Of a stretch of 62,467 bases of DNA, positions 35,642 to 46,927 are shown in pieces. Made by a program: the position numbers and the translations under genes. The stretch lies in assembly GCA_937965695.1 (NCBI GenBank), contig CALCKW010000054.1:1-62467 (forward strand), written 5' to 3'. The DNA is from an uncultured Granulosicoccaceae bacterium (GTDB lineage Bacteria > Pseudomonadota > Gammaproteobacteria > CALCKW01). Under the pieces are notes generated by a model. It saw only the letters and a list, made by a program, of their open reading frames with translations, ran no database searches and was not told the origin of the DNA. The stretch's first letter is position 1, and each line of letters opens with the position of its first letter.

Positions 35642-36261
35642 TAGCGCATCTCACGCTCAACTTCGGTCAAACTCTCAACAAAGCCTGGACGCTTAAACAT
35701 GCGATCAGAATAGTCTTGAATTGACTTGGTCTCTTTTGGCAGATCAACACCGTACTTAGGCAGACGCCACAACAAAGGCGCTATTGTTGCGTCGATCAGT
35801 GAAAACTCGTCCGACAAAAAGAACGGCTTGAGCTCAAAGATTTCCGCTGAAGCAACCAAGCTTTCGCGCATCAGTTTTCGTGCTTCGGTGCGCTTCTTTT
35901 CACTGCCGTTTTCTAGCGTATGCGCCAGCGGATACCAATCATTTTCAACGCGGTACAGCGCCAGTCGGGTCCGCGCACGTGAAACGGGGTCGACCGGCAT
36001 CAGTGGCGGATGCGGAAAGCGTTCGTCTAGATACTCGGCAATTACGCGAGAATCATAGAGAACCAAATCACGATCAACCAAGGTCGGCACCGTGTTATAG
36101 GGATTCAGGTGCTGCAAATCTTCCGGCAAATAGTCGGGATCAACGTCTTCAACTTCAACAACGATGTCTTTCTCTGACAGCACGACGCGCACGCGGTGGC
36201 TATGCATGTCACTAGGTACCGAAAACAGCGTCATTACCGATCTACGGGCAATGGCAGTCAC
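35641..36261 (-). CDS. sspA: Stringent starvation protein A
   Basis: Glutathione S-transferase-fold protein of 206 residues that binds RNA polymerase and affects stress transcription. The start is GTG (36261), preceded by GGAG at 6 nt; ARRSVMTLFSVPSDMHSHRV aligns with the E. coli N-terminus. The motif LNPYNTVPTLVDRDLVLYDS is the thioredoxin-like domain end. It is followed by sspB and preceded by the petABC operon, as in Pseudomonas. Confidence 0.95.
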   Translation of the reverse strand: MTAIARRSVMTLFSVPSDMHSHRVRVVLSEKDIVVEVEDVDPDYLPEDLQHLNPYNTVPTLVDRDLVLYDSRVIAEYLDERFPHPPLMPVDPVSRARTRLALYRVENDWYPLAHTLENGSEKKRTEARKLMRESLVASAEIFELKPFFLSDEFSLIDATIAPLLWRLPKYGVDLPKETKSIQDYSDRMFKRPGFVESLTEVEREMR

Positions 36262-36361
36262 AATTTACTCCAGGTTGGCCAACGGTCATGTGCAACCACA
36301 CTCCGCCAGCAAATTAAACCGCGGGAAGACCCACGAAAAAACACTCTTTATAAACGAAGAA

Positions 36362-36388
36362 GGACGGGCACCCGATAGATACCCGTCC
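36362..36388 (-). terminator. Hairpin terminator after petC
   Basis: On the minus strand GGACGGG and CCCGTCC form a perfect 7-bp GC-rich stem around a 13-nt loop, followed by TTCTTCGTTTATAA. It sits between petC and sspA and would separate the two transcription units, although the T-tract is interrupted. Confidence 0.5.
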
Positions 36389-36410
36389 CGACCTAGAAAA
36401 AAGAAGGTCT

Positions 36411-37181
36411 CTAGCGCACGTCGCGCCACCACTCTTTCTTCAGGACGTAAGCCCCTGCAGTAAACACAAACAGGAACAACATAACCCAGATACCCATGCT
36501 AATTCGCTGAGCCCGTCCAGGCTCCGCAGCATAATGAAGGAAATTTACCAGATCGCGGATAGTTTTGTCATATTCTGCTGCTGACAAAGTCCCCTCTGTA
36601 ATCTGCTCAAAGCCTTCAAACACCTCGGACTCCTTGCCATTTTCATCTTTTTGCGTTGTATAAATCGCACGCTGAAGGCCTTGAAGCTCCCACAAGACGT
36701 TAGGCATTCCCACTTGGTCAAAGGCCAAATTGTTATGACCTGTGGCTGCGCTCGACTCATCGACATAAAAGGTTTTCATGTAGGTGTAGAGCCAGTCTAC
36801 ACCGCGCGAACGTGCTATCAGTGACAAATCAGGAGGAGATACACCAAATGCCACTTTGCCATAGTCAGTGGTCATCGTCCGATTCATCATGTCGGTAACC
36901 TTATGCGGTTCGCCGTCGAGATTACTGGTGAAAATCATATTGTCTTCGACAATGTCCGCCGGCAGGTCTAAATCAGTAGCCATGCGGTTGTAGCGCAAGT
37001 ATCCCAAGCTATGACAGCCAAGGCAGTAGTTAACATAAGTGCGAGCACCACGTGTCACCGAAGCCTTGTTGTCTGGTTGAATATTGGCACTTTCCAGATG
37101 AATACCACCACCTCCAGCAGCCTGCGCGAAAACGGGCAACAGACAGGCAAGCGCGGTAACGATTAATTTACGTCCCATCAT
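36411..37181 (-). CDS. petC: Ubiquinol-cytochrome c reductase, cytochrome c1 subunit
   Basis: Membrane-anchored c-type cytochrome of complex III (256 residues) that passes electrons from the Rieske protein to cytochrome c. A signal peptide ends at AQAAGGGG, the haem motif is CLGCH near residue 54, followed by SLGYLRYNRMATDL. A C-terminal membrane anchor (MGIWVMLFLFVFTAGAYVLK) keeps it in the inner membrane. Last gene of petABC, overlapping petB by 1 nt. Confidence 0.96.
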   Translation of the reverse strand: MMGRKLIVTALACLLPVFAQAAGGGGIHLESANIQPDNKASVTRGARTYVNYCLGCHSLGYLRYNRMATDLDLPADIVEDNMIFTSNLDGEPHKVTDMMNRTMTTDYGKVAFGVSPPDLSLIARSRGVDWLYTYMKTFYVDESSAATGHNNLAFDQVGMPNVLWELQGLQRAIYTTQKDENGKESEVFEGFEQITEGTLSAAEYDKTIRDLVNFLHYAAEPGRAQRISMGIWVMLFLFVFTAGAYVLKKEWWRDVR

Positions 37182-38416
37182 TAGTGAGTCACCCTCTCTG
37201 GTACAGGTTTGGTTTTTTCATCTTTGCTGATAACCCAAAGCACAACAAAATAACCAAAATAAACGAAGGTAAACAGCCGTGACAGGAACGTACCTAAGTC
37301 TGTCGGTGCCTGCATGCCGTAGTAACCCAAAACAATAAATGCGACGACTAAGGCAAACAAGTTGTACTTAAAAGCATTTGAACGATAACGGATGGACCTT
37401 ACTTTGCCTCGATCAATCCAAGGCAAAAAGAACAGAACCACAATCGCTGCGCCCATCACCATGACACCAGGGAATGCCGAACCAAACATGGAAGGCGTGG
37501 CCCGCAACATGGCGTAGAAAGGCGTGAAATACCAAACTGGCGCAATATGCTCTGGCGTTTTTAGCGGATCTGCTGGGATGAAGTTAGCATGCTCCAAAAA
37601 GTAGCCGCCCATCTCCGGAGCAAAAAACACAACCGCAAAAAACACAATAAAAAACACACCCGTCCCAAACGTATCCTTAACGGTGTAATAGGGGTGGAAC
37701 GGAATCCCATCGAGAGGGATGCCCTCTGCGTTTTTGTTTTTCTTGATTTCGACGCCATCAGGATTGTTAGAGCCCACATGGTGAAGAGCCACAATGTGCA
37801 AGAACACAAGCGCTACAAGTATCAACGGTACGGCGATAACGTGGAAAGCGAAGAAGCGATTGAGCGTGATGTCAGAAACGATGAAATCACCACGAACCCA
37901 CTCAGTCAGCGCTGGACCGATCCAAGGAATAGTATTAAACAGCGACAAGATTACCTGAGCACCCCAGTAAGACATTTGTCCCCAAGGCAGCAAGTAACCC
38001 ATGAAGGCTTCTGCCATCAACGCCACATAAATAAGACAACCAAATACCCAGATTAATTCACGGGGCTTTTGGTAAGAGCCGTACATCAAACCGCGGAACA
38101 TATGCAGGTAGACGACGATGAAGAAAAACGATGCGCCCGTTGAGTGCATGTACCGAATCAGCCAACCGTAATCTACATCTCGCATGATGTACTCGACCGA
38201 TGTGAACGCTGATGCGCCATCGGGCTTGTAATTCATGGTGAGGAAGATGCCAGTGACCAATTGCAAAATCAACATGACAAAAGAAAGCACGCCGAAGTAG
38301 TACCAGAAGTTGAAGTTCTTCGGTGCCCAATACTCTGACATGTGGTACTTGTAGGTTTCCGATAGCGGGAACCGGTCATCAATCCACGTCATCAAACCAT
38401 TTTTTTGGTCAGCCAT
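37181..38416 (-). CDS. petB: Ubiquinol-cytochrome c reductase, cytochrome b subunit
   Basis: Polytopic core subunit of the bc1 complex (411 residues), binding two b haems and the quinol oxidation and reduction sites. Seen are the GASFFFIVVYLHMFRGL helix, GYLLPWGQMSYWGA, the HVIAVPLILVALVFLHIVALHHVGSNNP helix with paired His ligands, and the Qo-site PEHIAPVWYF (a variant of PEWY-type PEHI...WYF as in Pseudomonas). Overlaps both neighbours by 1 nt. Confidence 0.97.
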   Translation of the reverse strand: MADQKNGLMTWIDDRFPLSETYKYHMSEYWAPKNFNFWYYFGVLSFVMLILQLVTGIFLTMNYKPDGASAFTSVEYIMRDVDYGWLIRYMHSTGASFFFIVVYLHMFRGLMYGSYQKPRELIWVFGCLIYVALMAEAFMGYLLPWGQMSYWGAQVILSLFNTIPWIGPALTEWVRGDFIVSDITLNRFFAFHVIAVPLILVALVFLHIVALHHVGSNNPDGVEIKKNKNAEGIPLDGIPFHPYYTVKDTFGTGVFFIVFFAVVFFAPEMGGYFLEHANFIPADPLKTPEHIAPVWYFTPFYAMLRATPSMFGSAFPGVMVMGAAIVVLFFLPWIDRGKVRSIRYRSNAFKYNLFALVVAFIVLGYYGMQAPTDLGTFLSRLFTFVYFGYFVVLWVISKDEKTKPVPERVTH

Positions 38417-39039
38417 TATGAGCTCTCCTGATCTTCGCCTATGACGAGCTGAGTTTCAGTGAGGTATTTGTAGGGCGGGACTTCGAGATTTATCGGAGCC
38501 GGAACACCCGCATACACACGACCTGAAAAGTCAAACTTAGACCCATGGCAAGGACAGAAAAAGCCACCAAACCAGTCGTCACCTAAATCAGGCGGCCCCA
38601 CTTCTGGGCGATAAGTTGGCGCGCAACCCAGATGGGTACATACACCCAGCAACACCACAAGGTTAGGTTTTATCGCACGCTCTACACCACCAGCATAAGC
38701 AGGCTGCTGTGGCATCTCTGATAGAGGGTCAGCCAAAAGGCCAGCCTCTTCAACCGTAGCCAAACTAGCCAGCGCTTCAGGTGTGCGATTAACAAGCCAT
38801 ACAGGCTTGCCGCGCCACTCAACGATTAACATTTGTCCCGGTTCTAATTTACTGATATCCACCTCAACCGGCGCACCGGCTGCACGAGCTCGCGCGCTGG
38901 GCGCGAAGGATTTCAGCATTGGGACCGCTAACCCAACGACGCCAACCGCACCAACCACACCTACTGCTGTGGTTAGAAACCGGCGACGTTTGGGGTCCAA
39001 GTCGCTCTGATCGAGCGAGCCTTGCTCAGCGTTTGCCAT
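38416..39039 (-). CDS. petA: Ubiquinol-cytochrome c reductase, Rieske iron-sulfur subunit
   Basis: Rieske [2Fe-2S] protein of complex III (207 residues). A twin-arginine type N-terminus (DPKRRRFLTTAVGVVGAVGV) serves as a Tat signal anchor. The cluster ligands are in CTHLGC and CPCHGSKFDFSG. I place the start at ATG 39039, with GGAG 9 nt upstream; an in-frame TTG at 39054 is open. First gene of the petABC operon. Confidence 0.96.
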   Translation of the reverse strand: MANAEQGSLDQSDLDPKRRRFLTTAVGVVGAVGVVGLAVPMLKSFAPSARARAAGAPVEVDISKLEPGQMLIVEWRGKPVWLVNRTPEALASLATVEEAGLLADPLSEMPQQPAYAGGVERAIKPNLVVLLGVCTHLGCAPTYRPEVGPPDLGDDWFGGFFCPCHGSKFDFSGRVYAGVPAPINLEVPPYKYLTETQLVIGEDQESS

Positions 39040-39140
39040 GCACAGGTTCTCCAAACATAAAGTAATTCAAAGTTGTTCACGGGCATCGGACCGTCAGTCT
39101 CGATGTACCCGCAGCTTCCGCCGACCAGATTTCTAACACT

Positions 39141-39169
39141 GAATCAGCGGACAAAATCCGCACTGTCAA
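39141..39169 (-). promoter_or_regulatory. Candidate promoter upstream of petA
   Basis: On the minus strand a perfect -35 hexamer TTGACA (39169-39164) is followed after 17 bp by TGATTC (39146-39141), a poor -10. An alternative extended -10, TGTTAGAAT, lies at 39185-39177 without a -35. One of the two probably drives petABC; sequence alone does not decide. Confidence 0.33.
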
Positions 39170-39239
39170 GCGGGAAATTCTAACACAAACACAAACACTT
39201 CCCGCGCCAAAAGCAGCCAAATACTTAACTATTTGGACG

Positions 39240-39998
39240 CTAGACGGGATTGAAAATATCGATGAATCGATAAGATAAGGAAAATCGATGAGCTAAATGC
39301 TTAGCGAGCGCTTGAACTCCGCCGCGCTCTGTCGCGTGATGGCCAGCAGCCAAGTAAGTTATACCCGTTTCTATTGCCGTATGTGTAGTCCGTTCAGAGA
39401 CTTCACCGGAAATAAAAACATCGGCCCCAAGCTCGCGTGCCTGATCTATAAAATCCTGTGCACCACCGCTGCACAACGCCACAGTTCGCACGGTGCGCTC
39501 TGCATCCCCCAACAAGAGCGGCTCTCGCTGCAATATTATGCCTACTGCGGCAGCAAACTGACTGGCGCTTTGTCGCAGTGGCAGATCACCCACCCAAAGC
39601 AGCCCTTCTGTACCACCCGCTTTTACTTGCCGTAAATTTTGAAGTCCAAAATCTCTCGCCAAACACGCGTTGTTCCCTAACTCAACATGCACGTCTAAAG
39701 GTAAATGGTAAGCAAACAGATTAATATCGTTCTTCATCAAGCGACGTACTCGCCGACCTTTCATCCCGACAAGTGGGGACGGCTCACCTTTCCAAAAATA
39801 CCCATGGTGCACTAACACCGCGCATGCGCCCCACGCCTCTGCTTCTTCCAGCAACGCTTCGCTTGCCGTTACACCAACAAGCAGCTTTTCAATCTGTTCG
39901 CGACCCTCTACTTGCAATCCATTCGGGCAATAATCCGAAATGGAATCCACTAATAGTAGTTGATGACAGTAGCGCTCAAAGGTCTCGCGATCAATCAT
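39240..39998 (-). CDS. NIF3-family metal-binding protein (YbgI-like)
   Basis: Protein of 252 residues from the ATG at 39998 (MIDRETFERYCHQLLLVDSI), close to the 247 of E. coli YbgI; the frame is open a further 35 codons but that extension looks non-coding. Metal-binding motifs are LVHHGYFWKGE and the late GHHATERGGVQAL. The family forms toroidal hexamers with a di-metal site; its function is uncertain, with cyclohydrolase-like and 7,8-dihydropterin-related roles proposed. It is divergent from the degS/algW gene, as in several gammaproteobacteria. Confidence 0.9.
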   Translation of the reverse strand: MIDRETFERYCHQLLLVDSISDYCPNGLQVEGREQIEKLLVGVTASEALLEEAEAWGACAVLVHHGYFWKGEPSPLVGMKGRRVRRLMKNDINLFAYHLPLDVHVELGNNACLARDFGLQNLRQVKAGGTEGLLWVGDLPLRQSASQFAAAVGIILQREPLLLGDAERTVRTVALCSGGAQDFIDQARELGADVFISGEVSERTTHTAIETGITYLAAGHHATERGGVQALAKHLAHRFSLSYRFIDIFNPV

Positions 39999-40248
39999 GG
40001 TTGCGGCACAGCAAGTTGGAATCCTAGTGTTATCATAGACGAGCCAAGCGCGATGTATTTGCGGTAACGCAAAACGTAAAGCAAACACCCCGGCTGCAAT
40101 CACAATTCTTTACACGAATAACTGGTTATTTATCTGCCCTTTGCTCGCCAGACGCGCTATAAATTAAGAGAGTTGTACAAAACTGACGTACCTCTCACCA
40201 CAAGAACTATCGATTAACTGAAACCGGATTCCAAGGATCCCATCTGGC

Positions 40249-41325
40249 ATGAACCCATCCCTGCGATCGCTGATCCATGCCGTCATGCTGGGCCTATTGG
40301 TCGCGTTCGCCACTTTTGGTTTGTGGCAACTTTTGCGTGCTCCAGCACCTGAACCCGTCGCCACCGCCAGTTATTCATCAGCAGTGAGTCGCGCATCCCC
40401 TTCAGTCGTACAGGTAGAAGCTCAACGCCAAGATCGCAGCTTGCCACTAAACGACAACCCTATCCTCAACGAACTCTTTGGCGACGACTCGGTTTCTAGC
40501 ACCGTCAACAGCCAAGGGTCTGGGATAGTGGTTCGTGCTGACGGTCATATCCTGACGAACTACCACGTGATAAGAGAGGCTGATCGTATCGCTGTCACTC
40601 TGACTGACCGTCGCCAATTACCAGCGACTGTAGTAGGTGTAGACATCGAAACAGATATCGCTGTTCTTAAGGTCAATACCACTGCACCACTGCAACCTAT
40701 TTCGGCAGGAGACGACGGCAGGTTGGCGGTGGGTGATGTGGTGCTCGCTATAGGAAATCCTTATGGCATAGGTCAGACGGTGACCCAGGGCATTGTCTCG
40801 GCGTTGCGTCGCCAAGTGGGAGGGTTCAGCGTCTATGATCAGTTCATTCAGACAGACGCTGCTATCAATCCGGGTAGCTCTGGTGGGGCGCTAGTCAACC
40901 TGCGCGGCGAGCTTATCGGTCTAAATACCTCTGTGTTTGACGGAGCAAAAGACGCACGCGGCATCAGCTTTGCTATCCCAGCGCGCATGCTATTTAGCAT
41001 CGTCGATCAACTCGTCGATAAAAAAGAGGTTAGTCGCGGTTGGTTGGGCGTCAGCGGAACAGACGTCTCTGTTTCGCCACTACGTAACCGAGCAACTAGC
41101 GGTGTATTCGTCACTGGCGTTTTTCAAGGTGGTCCAGCAGAAAAATCAGGCTTGCAGCCTGGAGACGTTATCGACGGGCTCGATGAACTCGCCACTCCAG
41201 ACTCACGCAGCCTGCAGTATGTCAGTTCACACATTGCACCTGGTAGCGAGGTGACCGTTCACGGCCGACGCAATGGCAAGAAGTTCAAGGCAAATCTCGT
41301 GATGGGTGAACGAGAACGGCAATAA
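40249..41325 (+). CDS. DegS/AlgW-type periplasmic serine protease
   Basis: HtrA-family site-1 protease of 358 residues. One N-terminal membrane anchor (about residues 10-28), then a trypsin-like domain with the triad His in LTNYHVI, Asp in ETDIAVLKV and Ser in NPGSSGGALVN, and one PDZ domain (about 255-350). Single-PDZ membrane-anchored members sense misfolded porins and cut the anti-sigma factor RseA/MucA to release the envelope stress sigma factor. Called algW in Pseudomonas and degS in E. coli; the Pseudomonas-like location next to hisC supports this. Confidence 0.92.
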   Translation: MNPSLRSLIHAVMLGLLVAFATFGLWQLLRAPAPEPVATASYSSAVSRASPSVVQVEAQRQDRSLPLNDNPILNELFGDDSVSSTVNSQGSGIVVRADGHILTNYHVIREADRIAVTLTDRRQLPATVVGVDIETDIAVLKVNTTAPLQPISAGDDGRLAVGDVVLAIGNPYGIGQTVTQGIVSALRRQVGGFSVYDQFIQTDAAINPGSSGGALVNLRGELIGLNTSVFDGAKDARGISFAIPARMLFSIVDQLVDKKEVSRGWLGVSGTDVSVSPLRNRATSGVFVTGVFQGGPAEKSGLQPGDVIDGLDELATPDSRSLQYVSSHIAPGSEVTVHGRRNGKKFKANLVMGERERQ

Positions 41326-41345
41326 GTCGAAATGATTTTCTTCGC

Positions 41346-42401
41346 TTAGAGAATATCACTCAATGCAGCGACCAACGCCTGGCATTCCTTTTCAGATCCA
41401 ACGCTTATTCTCAGATGTTCACTGATACGCTCGCTGCGAAAGTGTCGCACTAGTATTTTCATTTCGCGCAACTTTGATGCGATACTTTCGGCTGTGTTTT
41501 GCGAATGACTTGCCAACACAAAATTGGCCGCTGATGGCAAACAGTCAAAACCAAGTTTAGAAAGCTGGGCTACTAACCACTCTCGATTACGCATGACGCG
41601 CTGGCAACTCTCAGCAAAATAAGCCTCGTCCGCAACACTCGCTATAGCACCTGCTTGAGCCAAACTATCTAACGGATAAGAGTTAAAGCTGTCTTTGACA
41701 CGCGTTAAGCCATCAATCAGAGCTGGCGATCCGACCGCGTAACCGACGCGCAGCCCGGCCAATGATCGGCTTTTGGAGAACGTTCGCACCACTAAGATAT
41801 TGTCAAAGCGATCAACTAAACCCAGCGCAGACTGCCCACCAAAATCAATGTACGCTTCGTCCACCAAAACCGCACAGTGCCGATTCTGTTCGGCTATTTG
41901 CTCAATGGCCACCAGTGGCAGCAAACGCCCCGTCGGGGCGTTGGGATTTGCGATAATCACACCCCCTGTATCCCCAACATAGTCTGCTGGCTCAATCGCA
42001 AAATTTTCGTCTAAGGGAATAGCCCTGACATCGATGTCATATAAACCTGCATAAACAGGATAGAAGCTGTAGCTAATGTCAGGGTATAGCAAGGGTTTAG
42101 GTTGCCGAAAAAAAGCGTAAAAGGCATGAGCCAACACTTCGTCCGAGCCATTGCCTACAAAAACCTGATCATTGCTTACATTATGGTAGGTGGCCAAGGC
42201 TGCGATCAAAGCACTCGAGCTTGGATCAGGGTAACGACGCAGGCCTTCGCCAGCGGCCGCGACAATAGCCTCAATCACTTTAGGTGACGGTGCATCGGGG
42301 CTCTCGTTGGTGTTTAATTTGACTAAATCAGTAACTTTGGGCTGTTCGCCCGGCACATAAGGGCTCAACCGATCTATACCAAGGCTCCAGAAACTGCTCA
42401 T
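41346..42401 (-). CDS. hisC: Histidinol-phosphate aminotransferase
   Basis: PLP-dependent fold-type I aminotransferase of 351 residues that converts imidazole acetol phosphate to histidinol phosphate. Seen: [39 protein letters not shown], and the PLP lysine in [19 protein letters not shown] start it at ATG 42401 ([20 protein letters not shown]), 22 nt after hisD; the frame extends 20 codons into hisD but lacks homology. End of the murA-hisG-aroG-hisD-hisC series. Confidence 0.95.
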   Translation of the reverse strand: MSSFWSLGIDRLSPYVPGEQPKVTDLVKLNTNESPDAPSPKVIEAIVAAAGEGLRRYPDPSSSALIAALATYHNVSNDQVFVGNGSDEVLAHAFYAFFRQPKPLLYPDISYSFYPVYAGLYDIDVRAIPLDENFAIEPADYVGDTGGVIIANPNAPTGRLLPLVAIEQIAEQNRHCAVLVDEAYIDFGGQSALGLVDRFDNILVVRTFSKSRSLAGLRVGYAVGSPALIDGLTRVKDSFNSYPLDSLAQAGAIASVADEAYFAESCQRVMRNREWLVAQLSKLGFDCLPSAANFVLASHSQNTAESIASKLREMKILVRHFRSERISEHLRISVGSEKECQALVAALSDIL

Positions 42402-42423
42402 ACTTTCGCGTGTCCTGTGCTTA

Positions 42424-43728
42424 TTAGTTTTTAGGAATCCGATAACGCGCGGACTCAGCATGCGCCGTCAAGCCTTCACCCTCGGCTAAGACACCGGCTA
42501 TTTTGCCAAGCGTGGCAGCACCCTCTGGGCTGCAAGAGATTAAGCTACTGCGTTTTTGAAAATCATAGACACCCAAAGGTGATGAATAACGTGCCGTGCC
42601 CGAAGTTGGAAGCACATGATTAGGTCCTGCACAGTAATCGCCCAACGCCTCCGCAGTATAGCGCCCCATAAAGATGGCACCGGCATGTCGAACTTGCTTT
42701 GCCCATTTCTCGGCATCTTCTAGCGATAACTCCAAATGCTCAGGGGCGATCGTGTTGACCACTTCAATGGCCTGATCAATATCCGCGACTTCAATAAAGA
42801 CACCACGATCTCGCATAGATGTTTCGATCACTTGACGCCGCGGCAAGTTTTGCACAAGCCGGTCCATGCTCTTTTGAACCGCCTCCAAAAACGCTGCATC
42901 AGGACTGATCAATATCGACTGCGCTAGCTCGTCGTGCTCGGCCTGAGAAAAGAGATCCATAGCGATCCAATCTGGATCAGTGTTGCCGTCACAGACAACA
43001 CAAATCTCGGATGGGCCAGCGATCATGTCAATACCGACTTGGCCGAAAACCTGCCTTTTAGCAGTCGCTACCCAAGTGTTACCAGGTCCAGTAATTTTAT
43101 CGACTCGAGGAACGGACTCCGTACCATATGCCAAGGCCGCCACAGCCTGCGCGCCACCGACAGTAAAAACCTTATCCACACCCGCCAATGCAGCAGCTGC
43201 CAGCACCATAGCGTTGCGTTCGCCTTTAGGTGTCGGTACCACCATCACCAATTCGCCGACACCCGCAACTTTTGCAGGAATCGCGTTCATCAGTACAGAC
43301 GAGGGATAGCTGGCCTTGCCACCTGGCACATACAACCCAGCCCGATCAAGCGGTCTCACCTGCTGACCCAAAAGCGTGCCATCGGCCTCATGGTACTGCC
43401 AGGATTCTTGCTTTTGGTGCTCATGGTATTGACGCACACGATCCGCAGCACTACTCAACGCATCACGCTGCTCCGCTGGCAATGTCTGCAACTCACGCTG
43501 CAAATCATCTTGGCTGAGCGTCAGATGCGACATGTCGTCCACTGCCAATGCATCAAGCTGTTTGGTGTAACGAATCAATGCCGCATCACCGTCGCGACGC
43601 ACAGTTGCAATAATTTCAGCAACCGTACTCGCGACGTTGCCATCAGATACCGCCTCCCATGCTAGGCGCTGTTGTAGCTGAAGGGAAAAATCAGGTGCAT
43701 TAGCAGAGAGCCGTAAAACTGAGTCCAT
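42424..43728 (-). CDS. hisD: Histidinol dehydrogenase
   Basis: Zinc enzyme of 434 residues that oxidises histidinol twice to histidine with NAD. Typical stretches: [56 protein letters not shown], and the zinc-site region [15 protein letters not shown] with [19 protein letters not shown]. Its start shares one base with the aroG stop (TGATG), so translation is probably coupled to the upstream DAHP synthase. Confidence 0.97.
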   Translation of the reverse strand: MDSVLRLSANAPDFSLQLQQRLAWEAVSDGNVASTVAEIIATVRRDGDAALIRYTKQLDALAVDDMSHLTLSQDDLQRELQTLPAEQRDALSSAADRVRQYHEHQKQESWQYHEADGTLLGQQVRPLDRAGLYVPGGKASYPSSVLMNAIPAKVAGVGELVMVVPTPKGERNAMVLAAAALAGVDKVFTVGGAQAVAALAYGTESVPRVDKITGPGNTWVATAKRQVFGQVGIDMIAGPSEICVVCDGNTDPDWIAMDLFSQAEHDELAQSILISPDAAFLEAVQKSMDRLVQNLPRRQVIETSMRDRGVFIEVADIDQAIEVVNTIAPEHLELSLEDAEKWAKQVRHAGAIFMGRYTAEALGDYCAGPNHVLPTSGTARYSSPLGVYDFQKRSSLISCSPEGAATLGKIAGVLAEGEGLTAHAESARYRIPKN

Positions 43729-44795
43729 CAGCCAGCGCCACGCTCACGGCGTGCACGAACAGCAGCCGCCAAATCTTGCAACATGGGTATTGTATCGCCC
43801 CATGAAACGCAGGCATCCGTAATACTCTGACCATAAACGGGCTCGCTGCCGGCACTGTAACTCTGATTGCCGGCGACCAAGTTGCTTTCAATCATGATGC
43901 CGAAAATTCGCGAATCTCCATCAGCTACTTGGCTGCAAATATCGCGATTTACATATTTCTGACGCTCGTGTTTTTTGCGACTATTTGCATGACTGCAATC
44001 AATCATGACACGTTCAGGATTTCCTGACTTGGCCAATAAAGCGCATGCATCATCAACACTTGCCGCATCATAGTTGACGGCTTTACTACCGCCACGCAGT
44101 ATGATGTGACAGGCATCGTTACCTGTCGTTGCAAATATGGCACTGGCTCCCGATTTGGTCACCGATAAAAAGCGATGCGGACGAGAAGACGACCCGATGG
44201 CGTCGACGGCCAACTGCACGCTACCCGCTGTGCCGTTTTTAAAGCCCACTGGACAAGACAAGCCCGACGCTAGTTCGCGGTGGGATTGACTCTCAGTTGT
44301 TCGAGCACCAATTGCTCCCCAAGCAACAAGATCGGCGATAAACTGAGGGCTGATCAGGTCTAGATACTCAACACCGCAAGGCAAGCCCATGCCATTGATG
44401 TCGCTCAAGAGCTGGCGTGCCACACGCAGGCCTTTGTTTATGTCAAAGCTGTCGTTAATATCTGGATCGTTGATTAGGCCCTTCCAACCCACAGTCGTGC
44501 GCGGTTTTTCGAAGTACACACGCATCACTATTTCGAGATCATCTTTGAGTTCTTGTCGCAGCTCGACCAACTTGCCTGCATATTCTAACGCTGCGACAGG
44601 ATCGTGAATCGAACAGGGACCCACAACGACTACCAGCCGATCGTCTTCTCCACGCATGACGCCTTGAATAGCGCGGCGCGATTGCGAAACGGTATTGAAA
44701 GTAGCTTCGCTACCACTGATTTCATTCATTAGGTCTTCGGGTGCTATCAGCTCTAAGTGTTCACTGATACGCAGGTCATCGGTATTGGTTGTCAT
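43728..44795 (-). CDS. aroG: Class I DAHP synthase (AroG-like), inserted among his genes
   Basis: 3-deoxy-D-arabino-heptulosonate-7-phosphate synthase of 355 residues, first enzyme of the shikimate pathway, joining phosphoenolpyruvate and erythrose 4-phosphate. Type I-alpha motifs are complete: [38 protein letters not shown] and HIILRGG. By eye the body resembles E. coli AroG ([22 protein letters not shown]) more than AroF; which amino acid inhibits it cannot be read. It overlaps hisG by 4 nt and hisD by 1 nt, so it is an integral member of this operon, an arrangement I do not know from E. coli or Pseudomonas. Confidence 0.95.
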   Translation of the reverse strand: MTTNTDDLRISEHLELIAPEDLMNEISGSEATFNTVSQSRRAIQGVMRGEDDRLVVVVGPCSIHDPVAALEYAGKLVELRQELKDDLEIVMRVYFEKPRTTVGWKGLINDPDINDSFDINKGLRVARQLLSDINGMGLPCGVEYLDLISPQFIADLVAWGAIGARTTESQSHRELASGLSCPVGFKNGTAGSVQLAVDAIGSSSRPHRFLSVTKSGASAIFATTGNDACHIILRGGSKAVNYDAASVDDACALLAKSGNPERVMIDCSHANSRKKHERQKYVNRDICSQVADGDSRIFGIMIESNLVAGNQSYSAGSEPVYGQSITDACVSWGDTIPMLQDLAAAVRARRERGAG

Positions 44796-45451
44796 AATTT
44801 TTCGGCCTCGACTGCACGCGCCAAATTGGCGGTAAAGTCACTGATTTTACGGTGCTTCAATTTAGCTGCCGCCTTGTTAACAATAAGTCGAGCCGTACTG
44901 TGACGGATCACTTTCAATTCATCCAATCCATTGGCACGCAAGGTATTGCCGGTATCAACGAGATCGACAATGACATCCGCAAGGCCTACCAATGGTGCTA
45001 GTTCCATTGAGCCATAGAGCTTTATAAGCTCAAGCTGAACAGGCGTCTCATGCTGCTCACTGAAATAGGCACGCGCTTGCTGGGTGTACTTGGTCGCGAC
45101 GCGCAATTGCCGAGCGTTTTCCCAATCGCTACCGGGTCGTCCAGCTACCGATAGACGACAAGCCCCAACACCTAGATCGAGTGGCTCATAGAGACCACGG
45201 CCACCATGTTCGTCGAGCACATCTTTGCCGACCACACCCAAGTCTGCAGCACCATACTCTACATAGGTAGGCACGTCGCTTGAACGCACCACCAACACTT
45301 TGACATCAGGGCGCGTGGTGGGGAATTCAAGCTTGCGGCTAACATCTGGGTCTTCTAACAATTCAATGCCAGCCACTTTTAAAAGCGGTGCCATCTGTTT
45401 GAAAAGCCGACCTTTAGCAAGAGCCAGGGTCAAACCTTGCTTATCATTCAT
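44792..45451 (-). CDS. hisG: ATP phosphoribosyltransferase, short form HisG
   Basis: First enzyme of histidine synthesis, coupling ATP and PRPP. I start it at ATG 45451 ([20 protein letters not shown]), giving 219 residues; the frame extends 28 codons into murA without homology. This is the short HisG lacking the C-terminal ACT-like regulatory domain; members of this group need HisZ for activity and feedback control, and no hisZ is in the window. Key segments are [17 protein letters not shown] and [14 protein letters not shown]. It begins 1 nt after the murA stop. Confidence 0.95.
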   Translation of the reverse strand: MNDKQGLTLALAKGRLFKQMAPLLKVAGIELLEDPDVSRKLEFPTTRPDVKVLVVRSSDVPTYVEYGAADLGVVGKDVLDEHGGRGLYEPLDLGVGACRLSVAGRPGSDWENARQLRVATKYTQQARAYFSEQHETPVQLELIKLYGSMELAPLVGLADVIVDLVDTGNTLRANGLDELKVIRHSTARLIVNKAAAKLKHRKISDFTANLARAVEAEKL

Positions 45452-45452
45452 T

Positions 45453-46835
<1,383 letters not shown>

Positions 46836-46927
46836 TTATCGGAATTGAACCGTGGTCGGTACCTCTGAGCCTACAGAAGGGCGCCAGAATGCCACCGTAT
46901 TATTAAAAACACACCCTAGGACAACTT

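Noticed and set aside
39999..40103. N-terminal extension of the NIF3-family protein
   Set aside because: The extra 35 codons lack homology and the start at 39998 gives the usual family length and N-terminus.
42934..43665. Plus-strand open frame of 243 residues opposite hisD
   Set aside because: HisD on the other strand is fully conserved; the shadow frame is His/Arg/Gln-rich with no family resemblance.
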